A stretch of 64,000 nt of DNA from Paracoccaceae bacterium. GTDB lineage: Bacteria > Pseudomonadota > Alphaproteobacteria > Rhodobacterales > Rhodobacteraceae. The stretch spans positions 1 to 64,000 of the forward strand of contig JAFGTV010000022.1 of the NCBI GenBank assembly GCA_016938875.1, written 5' to 3'. Numbering within the stretch: the first letter of the stretch is position 1; every line of letters starts with the position of its first letter. Made by a program: the position numbers and the translations under genes. Shown in pieces: positions 1 to 8,041 of this stretch. The notes beneath the pieces were generated by a model. That model was not told the origin of the DNA. It was given only the letters and a program-made list of their open reading frames with translations, and did no database searches.

Positions 1-823
1 AGTTTAGCTGTTCAGAATTCGAGGTCCAGCCGCAACTGGTGGATCGCGGCATGGCCGAATTGGTCAAGTTTAGCTGTTCAGAATTCGAGGTCCAGCCGCA
101 ACCCGGCCGCGTCATCCACAGCGACCAGCTGCGAGTTTAGCTGTTCAGAATTCGAGGTCCAGCCGCAACAGGCGGTGCCCCGCACAACGAGGATAAACAA
201 GTTTAGCTGTTCAGAATTCGAGGTCCAGCCGCAACAGCAGCCCGCAGAACCTGCCGTAGAAGCGCAGTTTAGCTGTTCAGAATTCGAGGTCCAGCCGCAA
301 CCCGCCATCATCTTGGCCCTTAAACCCGCTCAGTTTAGCTGTTCAGAATTCGAGGTCCAGCCGCAACGGATGAGTGCCTGCGCCCGATTGAGGGGACAGT
401 TTAGCTGTTCAGAATTCGAGGTCCAGCCGCAACGTAAAACCATTCGCAATCATCTGGGGCCGTAGTTTAGCTGTTCAGAATTCGAGGTCCAGCCGCAACT
501 TCAGACGCGGCATGGAACCCCCACGGAAAAGTTTAGCTGTTCAGAATTCGAGGTCCAGCCGCAACGATCGTGACGGTCTGGCCTGCGCTGCCGAAAGTTT
601 AGCTGTTCAGAATTCGAGGTCCAGCCGCAACTAGACGGCAGGCCCATACAGTTCCGGGGTAGTTTAGCTGTTCAGAATTCGAGGTCCAGCCGCAACTTTT
701 CGGCATCGGCAATCTTCTTGAGCCAAAGTTTAGCTGTTCAGAATTCGAGGTCCAGCCGCAACAAGGCTGGGCTTGTTCGAAAATGCCGCACTAGTTTAGC
801 TGTTCAGAATTCGAGGTCCAGCC
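1..823 (-). CRISPR. CRISPR array, 36-bp repeat, type II-C-like, right end cut by IS
   Basis: Twelve full 36-bp repeats start at 1, 67, 134, 200, 266, 332, 398, 464, 530, 596, 661 and 727. A thirteenth starting at 793 is cut after about 31 bp. The plus-strand repeat begins AGTTTAGCTGTTC and ends TCCAGCCGCAAC, and the complete copies look identical. The twelve spacers are 29-31 bp, all different. Read on the minus strand the repeat starts GTTGCGG and ends CTAAACT, which fits the type II convention (GTT start, 36 bp, 30-bp spacers), so the minus strand is the inferred crRNA sense. No cas gene or tracrRNA lies in the window. The array begins at the window edge, so more repeats probably lie to the left. 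Type assignment is inference from repeat form only. Confidence 0.97.
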
Positions 824-1874
824 GGCTCTGTTGCACAAAGCCCTTGGGGGATTCACCGTGTGAATCTAGCATGATAGCTGGATGGCATGAGCATTCCATC
901 CCCCCCCGACCTACAAGATCAAGAACTGGGCGGCCTATAACGAAGCGCTGAAGCGCCGGGGCTCGCTGACGATCTGGTTCGATCCCGAGATGACATGGGA
1001 GGCCAGGCCGACCGGCAAGCGCGGCCGGCAGCCCACCTACAGTGACGCCGCCATCCAGACCTGCCTGACGATGAATGTACTGTTTGGCATGGCGCTGAGG
1101 CAGACGACTGGCTTTGTCGAAAGCCTTCTGCAGTTGAGCGGGCTGAACTGGTCGGTGCCGGATTTCAGCACGCTGTCACGCCGCCAGAAGACCCTGAACG
1201 TGAACATTCCGTATCGGGGATCGGAGGGGCCGTTGCACCTCTTGATCGACAGCACCGGGATCAAGGTTGAGGGTGAAGGCGAGTGGAATGCCCGCAAGCA
1301 TGGCGGCGCCAAACGCCGTGTCTGGCGCAAGATCCACCTCGGGATCGACGAAAAAACACTGGAAATCCAGGCCGTCGAGTTCACCAGCAGCGATATCGGC
1401 GATGCCCCCATGCTACCCGAATTGCTCGATCAGATCCCACCCGATCAGGAGATCGGCAGAGTCACCGCTGACGGCGCCTACGATACCCGAAACTGCCACA
1501 ATGCCATCGCCGACCGGGGCGCTGCCGCTGTCATCCCGCCCCGCAAGAATGCCAAGTTCTGGAAGTCCGACAGCGCGGGCGCCATTGCCCGCAACGAGGC
1601 CCTCCGCGCATCGAAACGCCTGGGCCGGAAAATCTGGTGGAAATGGAGCGGCTACCATCGCCGAAGTCGGGCCGAAACCAAGATGCATTGCGTGAAGCTC
1701 TTGGGCCAACGCCTGATGGCGAGGGAGCCCGACCGGCAGGTTGCCGAGCTTCAGGTTCGTGTCGCCGTCATGAACGGCTTCACCGCGCTCGGCATACCCA
1801 TCACAGAGACCGTGGGATAAGTGTGTCCGGGGAAAGGGGGAGCTTGGCCATCAGCCGATTTGTGCAACAGAGCC
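824..1874 (+). mobile_element. IS5-family insertion sequence, 1051 bp
   Basis: The left end reads GGCTCTGTTGCACAAA from 824 and the right end is its inverted copy, TTTGTGCAACAGAGCC, ending at 1874. These terminal inverted repeats bracket one transposase gene (887-1820). The left end lies inside a CRISPR repeat, after ...GGTCCAGCC. The bases outside the two ends (GCC on the left, GGT on the right) do not form a target duplication, and the missing end of the CRISPR repeat is not found to the right. The element therefore sits at a rearrangement junction rather than at a simple insertion. The IS5 family is inferred from the transposase and the inverted-repeat style. Confidence 0.93.
887..1820 (+). 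pseudogene. IS5-family transposase, frameshifted in a C8 tract
   Basis: DDE transposase. The expected start is ATG 887, giving M-S-I-P-S-P-P. A run of eight C (900-907) puts the following sequence out of frame. In the other frame the normal N-terminal text (YKIKNWAAYNEALKRRGS) is intact from 912 and continues without a stop to 1820. Removing one C would restore a single protein of about 310 aa. The downstream part alone could start at 990 (276 aa). The DDE-region text LIDSTGIKVEGEGEW, the KRRVWRKIHLGID segment and TADGAYDTR are present. The extra C may be a real inactivation, a sequencing error, or a slippage site of the kind some IS families use to control transposase. Most of the catalytic domain is intact. 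Confidence 0.85.
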
Positions 1875-1876
1875 GG

Positions 1877-2212
1877 TCAGCGCCGATCCATTTCGTCGCG
1901 CGGGTCTTCAAGGTTGTAGAGCCAAACCTTTAGGCCCTTGGCGGTCCAGTCGCCCGGCAGTTCCCGCTCGGATGCCACCGCCAGTGCCTCGCAGATTGTC
2001 AGAGACGATTTGCCGACGCCACCGGGGGCAAACGTAACCGATACTTGTTTGCGGATCAGGTGACGCCCATAGCCCGTATTGCTACTTCGACCTGTGCCCC
2101 GTCGAATGGGTGGTTTCTGGGACCGCCCCCAGAAATAATGCGAGAACCGGGTCATTTCTGCTACAAAACCAGAGAAAAGCCCTTGTTTTATATGCAGAGG
2201 CGCCGTCATCAC
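1877..2212 (-). pseudogene. Truncated RepA-like AAA ATPase fragment
   Basis: The open minus-strand frame runs into the right IS end. From about 2070 to 1877 it encodes a recognisable ATPase piece with a Walker A motif (FAPGGVGKSSL) and the following GLKVWLYNLEDPRDE segment, as in RepA/AAA_25 helicase-type ATPases of plasmids and phages. The C-terminal half of the fold is missing because the IS begins here. The upstream part (2212 to about 2075) does not look like the same family, so the N-terminus is also rearranged. It is a remnant of a plasmid- or phage-borne gene joined to the CRISPR array by the IS. Not expected to be functional. Confidence 0.7.
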
Positions 2213-2248
2213 TGTCTTCGGAGGGCAGCGTCAGACGCTTTGCCTCTC

Positions 2249-2332
2249 CACCGGACAGGCGGCTGAGAGACACCAGGGGCAATCGTCATCGGCCAGCGGC
2301 AGCCTCCCCGCCACCGGACAGGCGGCCGAGAG
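2249..2332. repeat. 22-bp direct repeat pair, 62 bp apart
   Basis: CCACCGGACAGGCGGC followed by T/C and GAGAGA occurs at 2249-2270 and again at 2311-2332, with one mismatch. The function is unknown. The repeats are probably remnants of the mosaic accessory DNA next to the IS. Confidence 0.75.
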
Positions 2333-2361
2333 ATCGCGTTGGTAGGGAAGTAGGTGAAGGT

Positions 2362-2458
2362 CATCCTCATTTGCGCCACCTGACCTGTCCCCTGCGAAAT
2401 CCCTCATCGTGATGTAGAGTCTGCTCAACCGCGAAGGAGCATCCTCATTTGCGCCACC
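2362..2458. repeat. 19-bp perfect direct repeat pair, 78 bp apart
   Basis: CATCCTCATTTGCGCCACC is present at 2362-2380 and again at 2440-2458. It could be ends of a lost mobile element or protein-binding sites. No gene lies between the copies. Confidence 0.8.
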
Positions 2459-2869
2459 CGCAGCAGGCTCATACCGCCAATATCGTGGTCGACCTTTGCT
2501 CCGCCGTTCTCAAAGCTGGGCGAAATCGTCGAGCGCCCGTGGGACACCCTGACGCTAAGTCATTGATTTCCATTCTACCGTATCTGCAGTTTCGTGGGAC
2601 ACCCGGAGCCATATTTTATTGAGATTTCGGCCGCTTCTGGGAGGCCCCTACGGGCTGCCACGTTTTCCCAGAAATGTGTTCTACGCAATTTCACAGGGGA
2701 GAAAATCGTTTAAAATCAATTTCCCCAAACTCCATGCGTCCAGATGCGTCTCTATGCATCCACGCGATGTTGGTATCAAATGCTGGTATCGGTTTCTTAC
2801 GCGATACCAACAGGTGACTCATGGCATTGGTCGACACCACCTTGCGAGGGCTGAAGCCCCAGGACAACC

Positions 2870-3346
2870 CTACCTGCCGTTAGGCAGGCTGGGGATGGAC
2901 CCGAACACCTCGAGAAGAGCCGCGAGATAGGCAACGCTATCGTCCGTTGCGGCCTCGAGGTCCTTTCCGGCCTTCGGGGTCACCCCGATGAGGCCAGACG
3001 CGTCGCGTTCTACCCAGCCCAGCTTTTCCAGCGCCTTGACCTTTCTGCGGACAGTTTCGCGCGGAATCCCGGAGTAGTCGGAGACCGACTGGATATTGAT
3101 CGGGATCTGCCGGTGCCGCTCCGGTTTCGACCGGGTCAGCTGCTGATAGGTCATCAGTTCGGGTGTCCATTCGTCGGGGCGGGTTCTTTCGCCGATGACC
3201 GCCAGCACGAGGAGCAGGTCCAGGTCGCCTCCGAAATGCCGTCGCAACCGGATCAGGAGCTGTGTGAAGGCAGCCAGATGAACCGGCCAGATACGGCCGA
3301 ATTCCTTGTGGACGATCTCCGCCTTGCTGGATTTCGATGTTTGCAC
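2870..3346 (-). CDS. Winged-helix HTH transcriptional regulator
   Basis: 158-aa protein starting at GTG 3346. The middle holds a clear winged-helix recognition segment: SVSDYSGIPRETVRRKVKALEKLGWVERD (about residues 87-115, in two parts), the pattern of Crp/MarR-like HTH domains. The N-terminal half is predicted helical (LLIRLRRHFGGDLDLLLVLAVIGERTR) and may be for dimerisation. There is no obvious ligand domain. It is divergent from the porin-hydrolase pair at 3472-6289, and the 125-bp gap contains a perfect 20-bp palindrome, so it is the probable local regulator, possibly autoregulated. The ligand is unknown. Confidence 0.75.
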   Translation of the reverse strand: MQTSKSSKAEIVHKEFGRIWPVHLAAFTQLLIRLRRHFGGDLDLLLVLAVIGERTRPDEWTPELMTYQQLTRSKPERHRQIPINIQSVSDYSGIPRETVRRKVKALEKLGWVERDASGLIGVTPKAGKDLEAATDDSVAYLAALLEVFGSIPSLPNGR

Positions 3347-3369
3347 AATGCTTGCCTTCGCTGATCGCT

Positions 3370-3389
3370 TTTTGGGCGGCCGCCCAAAA
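3370..3389. promoter_or_regulatory. 20-bp perfect palindrome, likely operator
   Basis: TTTTGGGCGGCCGCCCAAAA lies between the divergent regulator (start 3346) and the porin gene (start about 3472). A perfect 20-bp palindrome in this position fits a dimeric HTH binding site controlling both directions. It is not followed by a T-run that would mark it clearly as a terminator. Binding by the neighbouring regulator is inferred. Confidence 0.65.
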
Positions 3390-3471
3390 TGGGCGACACG
3401 CCGATTGAGAGGTAAGGAGAGACGGGTAGGCTCGTCAATTGAAGATGCTTGCGTTGCCGGGGGAAAGCGCC

Positions 3472-4971
3472 ATGACCGGACTCCATCTCGACGCCCATGA
3501 GGCGCGTTATTCGATCCGTCCCCTTCGACCCTTGGCCGCGACCGGTCGAGGCCGGAAACCCGCCGGTGGCGTGGCGGTCGTGCTCGCGTCCCTGTCCACG
3601 GCGGCCATCGCGAAGGAGCGCGACCCGATGCTGCTGGTCGACCGTGACGATCTGACGGTGCGCGGCCACCTCCAGTTCGGCCTGAACGCGGTCAGCGAAC
3701 GCAACCTTTTCTGGGATCTCGCTGCGACGACCGCACCCGGGAGCGGGTTCGATCCCGACACCAACTGGCTGGAAGGCTACATCAAGCCCGGCCTCAGCTT
3801 CGAGTACCGGCTCGACACCGGCGCGGTCTTCTACGGCAAGCTTTCCGCGGTCTCTTCCTACACGTGGGGAACCGACGCCTTCGACACGGGCGATACCGGC
3901 GCCACGACGCTGGAAGAGGCCTATCTTGCCATCCGCGGCGACCTTGGCGGTGGCCTGTCCTATGACCTGTCGCTGGGGCCGCGAGAGTTGACCTTGGGCA
4001 CCGGGATGCTGATCGCGAACGGGGCCACGAGCGGTTTCGAGCGCGGCGCGCTGAAATTCGGTCCGCGCAAGGCATGGGAGATGGCGGCGATCGGGCGTCT
4101 GTCCGTCGGGAACGTCACCGGGACGGCGTTCTATCTCGATCCGAACGAATTGCCCTCGACGGACGGACACAACGAACTGGCGGGCTTCGATCTGCGCTAC
4201 GACGCCCCCCAGGGCGGCTATCTGGGCGCAACATTCGTGTCTGTGCTCAAGTCCGACTCGCCCTACCCGCAGGCCGCCCCGGGCGGGGTCGGCGCCCCAA
4301 CGGTGACGCCAGGGGCGCGCGAGGACACGAAAACGATCGGCCTCTATGCCAAATCAAACCCGTTCGACGGACCCCTGGAGAATTGGTCGTTCACCGGCGA
4401 TTTCGCATATCAATGGAACGACAGGGGCGACCTGGAGGCCTGGGCCGGTCGCCTGACGGCCAGCTACACCTTTGCAGACCTGCCTTGGTCGCAGAACCTG
4501 ACACTCGGTTACCAGACCTTCTCGGGCGACGATCCGAACACGACGAAACTCGAACGCTTCGATCCGCTTTACTATCAAGGCAGCCCCAGCGCCTGGGCGA
4601 CGGGATCGAAATCCGCGTCGACCTTCATCAATTCGAACGTGAACGCGTTGACGCTGGCGCTGCGGGTGCAGCCCACGGCGCAGGATACCTGGACGCTCCG
4701 CTATGCGCATATCCGGGCGAACGAATTGAACAGCCCCGTGCAGTTCGGCCAGGCGACCCGGGTGGACATAAACGGAAACGTCGTGTCGGGCGTCACCGAC
4801 ACGCACCTCGCCGACGACCTGTTCCTCGAATACAGCCGCATCATCAACCGCAACACGTTCCTGACGGCCGGCGTGTCGGTGTCTTTCCCGGGACAGGGGA
4901 TCGACAATGTCGTCGGCGGGAATGCAGACCCATGGACGGGAGGATTCATCAATGTCGTCTTCAACTTCTAG
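3472..4971 (+). CDS. Outer-membrane beta-barrel, alginate-export (AlgE-like) family
   Basis: 499 aa from ATG 3472; an in-frame ATG at 3439 is possible but adds an unlikely leader. A hydrophobic stretch GGVAVVLASLSTAAIA (about residues 32-47) followed by KERD looks like a signal peptide with an unusually long n-region. The mature part is rich in alternating aromatic and polar residues (LSFEYRLDTGAVFYGKL, TLRYAHIRANEL, LFLEYSRIINRNTFL) and ends ...FINVVFNF, a typical terminal strand with C-terminal Phe of outer-membrane barrels. It resembles Alginate_exp family proteins. The serine hydrolase gene starts inside its 3' end, so the two are co-translated; this porin may admit the hydrolase substrate. 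The substrate is unknown. Confidence 0.78.
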   Translation: MTGLHLDAHEARYSIRPLRPLAATGRGRKPAGGVAVVLASLSTAAIAKERDPMLLVDRDDLTVRGHLQFGLNAVSERNLFWDLAATTAPGSGFDPDTNWLEGYIKPGLSFEYRLDTGAVFYGKLSAVSSYTWGTDAFDTGDTGATTLEEAYLAIRGDLGGGLSYDLSLGPRELTLGTGMLIANGATSGFERGALKFGPRKAWEMAAIGRLSVGNVTGTAFYLDPNELPSTDGHNELAGFDLRYDAPQGGYLGATFVSVLKSDSPYPQAAPGGVGAPTVTPGAREDTKTIGLYAKSNPFDGPLENWSFTGDFAYQWNDRGDLEAWAGRLTASYTFADLPWSQNLTLGYQTFSGDDPNTTKLERFDPLYYQGSPSAWATGSKSASTFINSNVNALTLALRVQPTAQDTWTLRYAHIRANELNSPVQFGQATRVDINGNVVSGVTDTHLADDLFLEYSRIINRNTFLTAGVSVSFPGQGIDNVVGGNADPWTGGFINVVFNF

Positions 4972-6289
4972 GGTCGCGACCCTTGCCGCCGGACTTGCCA
5001 TGAGCCTCGCATTGGCGGGCGGCGCGGCGGCCCAGACGGCGCCGCTTTCGGCGCAGGAATCCGATCCGCGGGTGATGGGCTGGATGCAGGGCTTTCCGCC
5101 GCCGCCCGACAAGCTGATCACCCAGCCCGATTCCAACTTCTTCAGTTTCCCGAAGCTTCGCTGGTCGGTCTGTCATCTTCGCGCGTTCCTGCCCACCGAA
5201 GAGATCAGCCGCGGAACCGGGGCGCCCGTCCCGCTGAGCTATCCCGCGCCAGCCAGGTTCGCCGAAACGGCGCGCGAGATCGACGCGCTGACCTTCAAGC
5301 CGATCGGCAGCGACGAGGACATGACCTGGGAACAGTCGCTCTACGCCAACTACACCGACGGGATACTGATCATCCACAGGGGGACCGTCGTCTACGAGCG
5401 ATATTTCGGCTGCCTGACCGAGGACGGCAAGCACGCGGCGATGTCCATGACGAAGTCGGTCACCGGGCTTCTGGGAGAGATCCTCGTGGCCGAGGGCGTT
5501 CTCGACGACACGCGCCTGGTGCGCGACATCGTCCCCGAGATCGGCGACAGCGCCTTCGCGAGTGCGACCGTCCGGCAGGTCATGGACATGACCACGGGCG
5601 TCCAGTACTCGGAAAACTACTCGGACCCGAACGCGGACATCTGGATCTACTCGGCGGCGGCGAGCCCGCTTCCGAAGCCCGAGGACTACACGGGCCCGAA
5701 CGGGTATTGGGAATACCTCCAGCAGGTGAAGCCCGAGGGCAACCACGGCGACCAGTTCCACTACAAGACGATCAACTCCGATATGCTGGGCTGGATCATC
5801 AGCAAGGTCACCGGCAAGTGGGTGACCGAGCTTGCCTCTGAACGGCTCTGGCGGCCCATGGGCGCCGAGCAGGACGCCTACCAGACGGTCGACGGCAAGG
5901 GCGTTCCCTTTGCCGGCGGGGGGATCACCGCGGGGCTGCGCGATTTCGGTCGGCTCGGGCTGCTCATGCTGAACGGAGGCGTGATCAACGGCGAGCGGCT
6001 GTTCCCGGCGGCCGTTGTCGACAAGATCCGCGCGGGCGGCGATCCTTCGAAGTTCGCCGGCTACCCCACGATCCCGAACGGCAGCTACACCAGCCAGTGG
6101 TGGGTGTTCGGAAACGACCACGGGGCCTACGCCGCGCGCGGCGTGCATGGTCAGACGATCTACGTGGACCCGACCGCCGAGATGGTGCTGGTCCGGTTGG
6201 CCTCGTTCCCGCAAGCGCAAAACGGCTTCATCGATCCGACCTCTCTCCCGGCTTACCAGGCGGTCGCCGATTACCTGATGTCGAAATAA
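4952..6289 (+). CDS. Secreted serine hydrolase, beta-lactamase/6-aminohexanoate-dimer hydrolase-like
   Basis: 445 aa from ATG 4952, chosen because GGGAGG lies about nine bases upstream and because the start overlaps the porin stop by 20 bp (translational coupling). Residues 1-27 form a signal peptide (LAAGLAMSLALAGGAAA, then QTA). The class C beta-lactamase/NylB fold is indicated by SMTK (S165-K168), the nucleophile-base SxxK motif, by the downstream Tyr motif FHYKTINSD (Y271), and by GLRDFGRLGLLMLNGG. This branch hydrolyses amides or esters, including nylon oligomers; the real substrate here is unknown. Probably periplasmic. It likely works with the upstream porin under the HTH regulator at 2870. 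Confidence 0.85.
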   Translation: MSSSTSRVATLAAGLAMSLALAGGAAAQTAPLSAQESDPRVMGWMQGFPPPPDKLITQPDSNFFSFPKLRWSVCHLRAFLPTEEISRGTGAPVPLSYPAPARFAETAREIDALTFKPIGSDEDMTWEQSLYANYTDGILIIHRGTVVYERYFGCLTEDGKHAAMSMTKSVTGLLGEILVAEGVLDDTRLVRDIVPEIGDSAFASATVRQVMDMTTGVQYSENYSDPNADIWIYSAAASPLPKPEDYTGPNGYWEYLQQVKPEGNHGDQFHYKTINSDMLGWIISKVTGKWVTELASERLWRPMGAEQDAYQTVDGKGVPFAGGGITAGLRDFGRLGLLMLNGGVINGERLFPAAVVDKIRAGGDPSKFAGYPTIPNGSYTSQWWVFGNDHGAYAARGVHGQTIYVDPTAEMVLVRLASFPQAQNGFIDPTSLPAYQAVADYLMSK

Positions 6290-6818
6290 GGCGCAGCGGG
6301 CTCGACGCTCCGCGGGTATCGCTGCGATCTGATGGCAGCCTGGTCCTGTAACCCGGCCTTGCGGTACGGACACGCGTGCCTTGTGTGCGCTTACTCTGGT
6401 GAGCGAGTGACGCTTACCCTCCCAGATCGCCGCACCCTCCAGGTCCATTTCTTTCTCAGCTCTGTCTGGCGCGGTTTTCTTGGGGGTCTTTGGGGTTCGG
6501 GCTCCCCCCTTGCAGGGGGTCGTGAGGTCACCTGCGGGGGTCGCGTGCCTGGGGTGCCGGGGTGCACGACATGCGGGGGGGCATCCGGTGACGGGGATAG
6601 GGCTGACCAGGTGCACGCCCCCCTTGGCTGCCGCCCTCCGATGCGCAGACCAGGGCCCCGTGTCGCTTCCCCGCCACTCTGCCCGATGCAAGACCGCGGT
6701 GGGGATGCGGCTGGTCGAGCAGACCCGCCTTGCGTGGTTTTGGGCCAGGCGCACCATACCTGCGCCCCCTTGCCAACCCCGCGTCCGCCCCGCACACTTG
6801 CCCGTGGGAGGATACCAC
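6290..6818. other. 529-bp intergenic region, no gene seen
   Basis: No frame with a credible start, codon pattern and family resemblance was found on either strand. It holds G- and C-runs around 6480-6600 but no clear tRNA, terminator or repeat. The only solid signal is the GGGAGG ribosome binding site at its right edge for the gene at 6819. Confidence 0.55.
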
Positions 6819-7529
6819 ATGTGCTGGAGCGCGACCGCCTCTGTCACCATGGTCGGCCTGGGCGCCGCTGCAACGCTTGTCACCGCGCGGCGCGGAGAGC
6901 CGCGGGCGATCTGGCTGACGCTGGCCTATTTCACACTGATGGAGGTTCTTCAGGCCGCCGGATACGCCGTGGTGGACGATTGCGCAAACCCGGCCAACCG
7001 AACGGTCACGCTGCTGTCCTATCTGCATATCGTGTTCCAACCCTTTGTGGTGAACGCCTTTGCGATGGCCATCATCGCCCATACCGTGCCCGCCCGCACC
7101 CGCCGCGCGGTTTGGGCGGTCTGCGCAGCCTCGGCGGTGGTGATGCTGGCGCAACTGGTGCCCCTGGACGCGTTGGGCCAATGCCGCCCCGGCGAGGTGC
7201 TGTGCGGCACGCCGCTGTGCACCATATCGGGCGAGTGGCATATCGGCTGGAAGGTGCCGCTGAACGGGATGTTCACGCCGCTATCGGATGCGCTGGGGGT
7301 CTCGGCCAATTTCCCCAGCTACCTGATCGCGGTTTTTGTGGTGCCGCTGTTTTATGGCGCCTGGCGGTTCGTGATCTTTCACGCCGCCTTTGGGCCGATC
7401 CTGGCGACGATGCTGACCGGCAACCCCAATGAAATGCCCGCGGTGTGGTGCCTGTTCTCGATCGGGCTGGTTCTGGTGGGCCTCAGCCCGCTGATCCGCC
7501 GCCCCCTGATGGGCCGCCCCGCGCCCTAA
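6819..7529 (+). CDS. DUF5765-like integral membrane protein
   Basis: 236 aa beginning MCWSATAS, with a GGGAGG ribosome binding site about seven bases upstream of ATG 6819. At least six hydrophobic segments are visible (for example VTMVGLGAAATLV, LLSYLHIVFQPFVVNAFAMAIIA, AVWAVCAASAVVMLAQLV, SYLIAVFVVPLFYGAWRFVIF, WCLFSIGLVLVGLSPLI). Conserved Cys residues occur in the N-terminus and in a loop (GQCRPGEVLCGTPLCTI). I recall this type in Rhodobacteraceae as DUF5765; the function is unknown. It converges on the cytochrome gene with a 4-bp overlap. Confidence 0.75.
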   Translation: MCWSATASVTMVGLGAAATLVTARRGEPRAIWLTLAYFTLMEVLQAAGYAVVDDCANPANRTVTLLSYLHIVFQPFVVNAFAMAIIAHTVPARTRRAVWAVCAASAVVMLAQLVPLDALGQCRPGEVLCGTPLCTISGEWHIGWKVPLNGMFTPLSDALGVSANFPSYLIAVFVVPLFYGAWRFVIFHAAFGPILATMLTGNPNEMPAVWCLFSIGLVLVGLSPLIRRPLMGRPAP

Positions 7530-7927
7530 CGCTGGACACTCTCCAGCCAGCGGGCAATCGCGGCGATCTCGGCCCCGGTGCGCAGCGTGGTCCCCTCGGG
7601 CGTGCCCAGCTCCTCTTGGTCCGCCTCCAGCGAAAAGCCAAAGATCGGCATCGGACCGCCATGGGCGACCAGCGGATCACGCCCGTCGATCAGCGCCACC
7701 ACGCGCACCAGCGGAAACACCCCGCCCGCACGCGCCGACAACAGCGTCAGATCCGGGATCGGCACCGCCAGGATAGAGGCCATCGGCCCGTCACCACGCG
7801 CCGCCAACCCATGACAGGTGGCGCAACTGTGCCGGAACAATGCCGCGCCAGAGGGCGGCTCGGCCCAGCCGGGCATGCCCAGAACACCGCCCGCCAGCCC
7901 CAGAATGACAGCCCATTTACAACGCAT
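7526..7927 (-). CDS. Small periplasmic c-type cytochrome
   Basis: 133 aa from ATG 7927. The leader MRCKWAVILGLAGGVLGMPGWA is a signal peptide. One haem-binding motif CATCH (CxxCH) lies near residue 35 in FRHSCATCHGLAARGDGPM. A Met-containing segment (GGPMPIFG) further on may give the sixth ligand. Length fits a single-haem class I cytochrome acting in the periplasm; its redox partner is not visible. It is divergent from the phosphotransferase at 8042. Confidence 0.85.
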   Translation of the reverse strand: MRCKWAVILGLAGGVLGMPGWAEPPSGAALFRHSCATCHGLAARGDGPMASILAVPIPDLTLLSARAGGVFPLVRVVALIDGRDPLVAHGGPMPIFGFSLEADQEELGTPEGTTLRTGAEIAAIARWLESVQR

Positions 7928-8041
7928 GTCCACCTCCGCTGCGATGGCCCAGCTTAGCGTTCCCGCCCCGGGCCGCGCCTTGACCCCGATCAAGCGTGCA
8001 TCCGCCTTGACGGGCGGGCACCAGGACGGGACAGTCGCCCC

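Larger units (their letters stand above)
2213..2869. other. Repeat-rich stretch without a supportable gene
   Basis: No convincing coding frame is present. It contains two pairs of short direct repeats (2249-2270 with 2311-2332; 2362-2380 with 2440-2458) and two copies of CGTGGGACACCC-like text near 2538-2550 and 2593-2605. The composition is lower in GC than the flanking chromosome, especially 2560-2830. It looks like fused ends of old mobile elements. I could not identify the parent elements. Confidence 0.6.
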
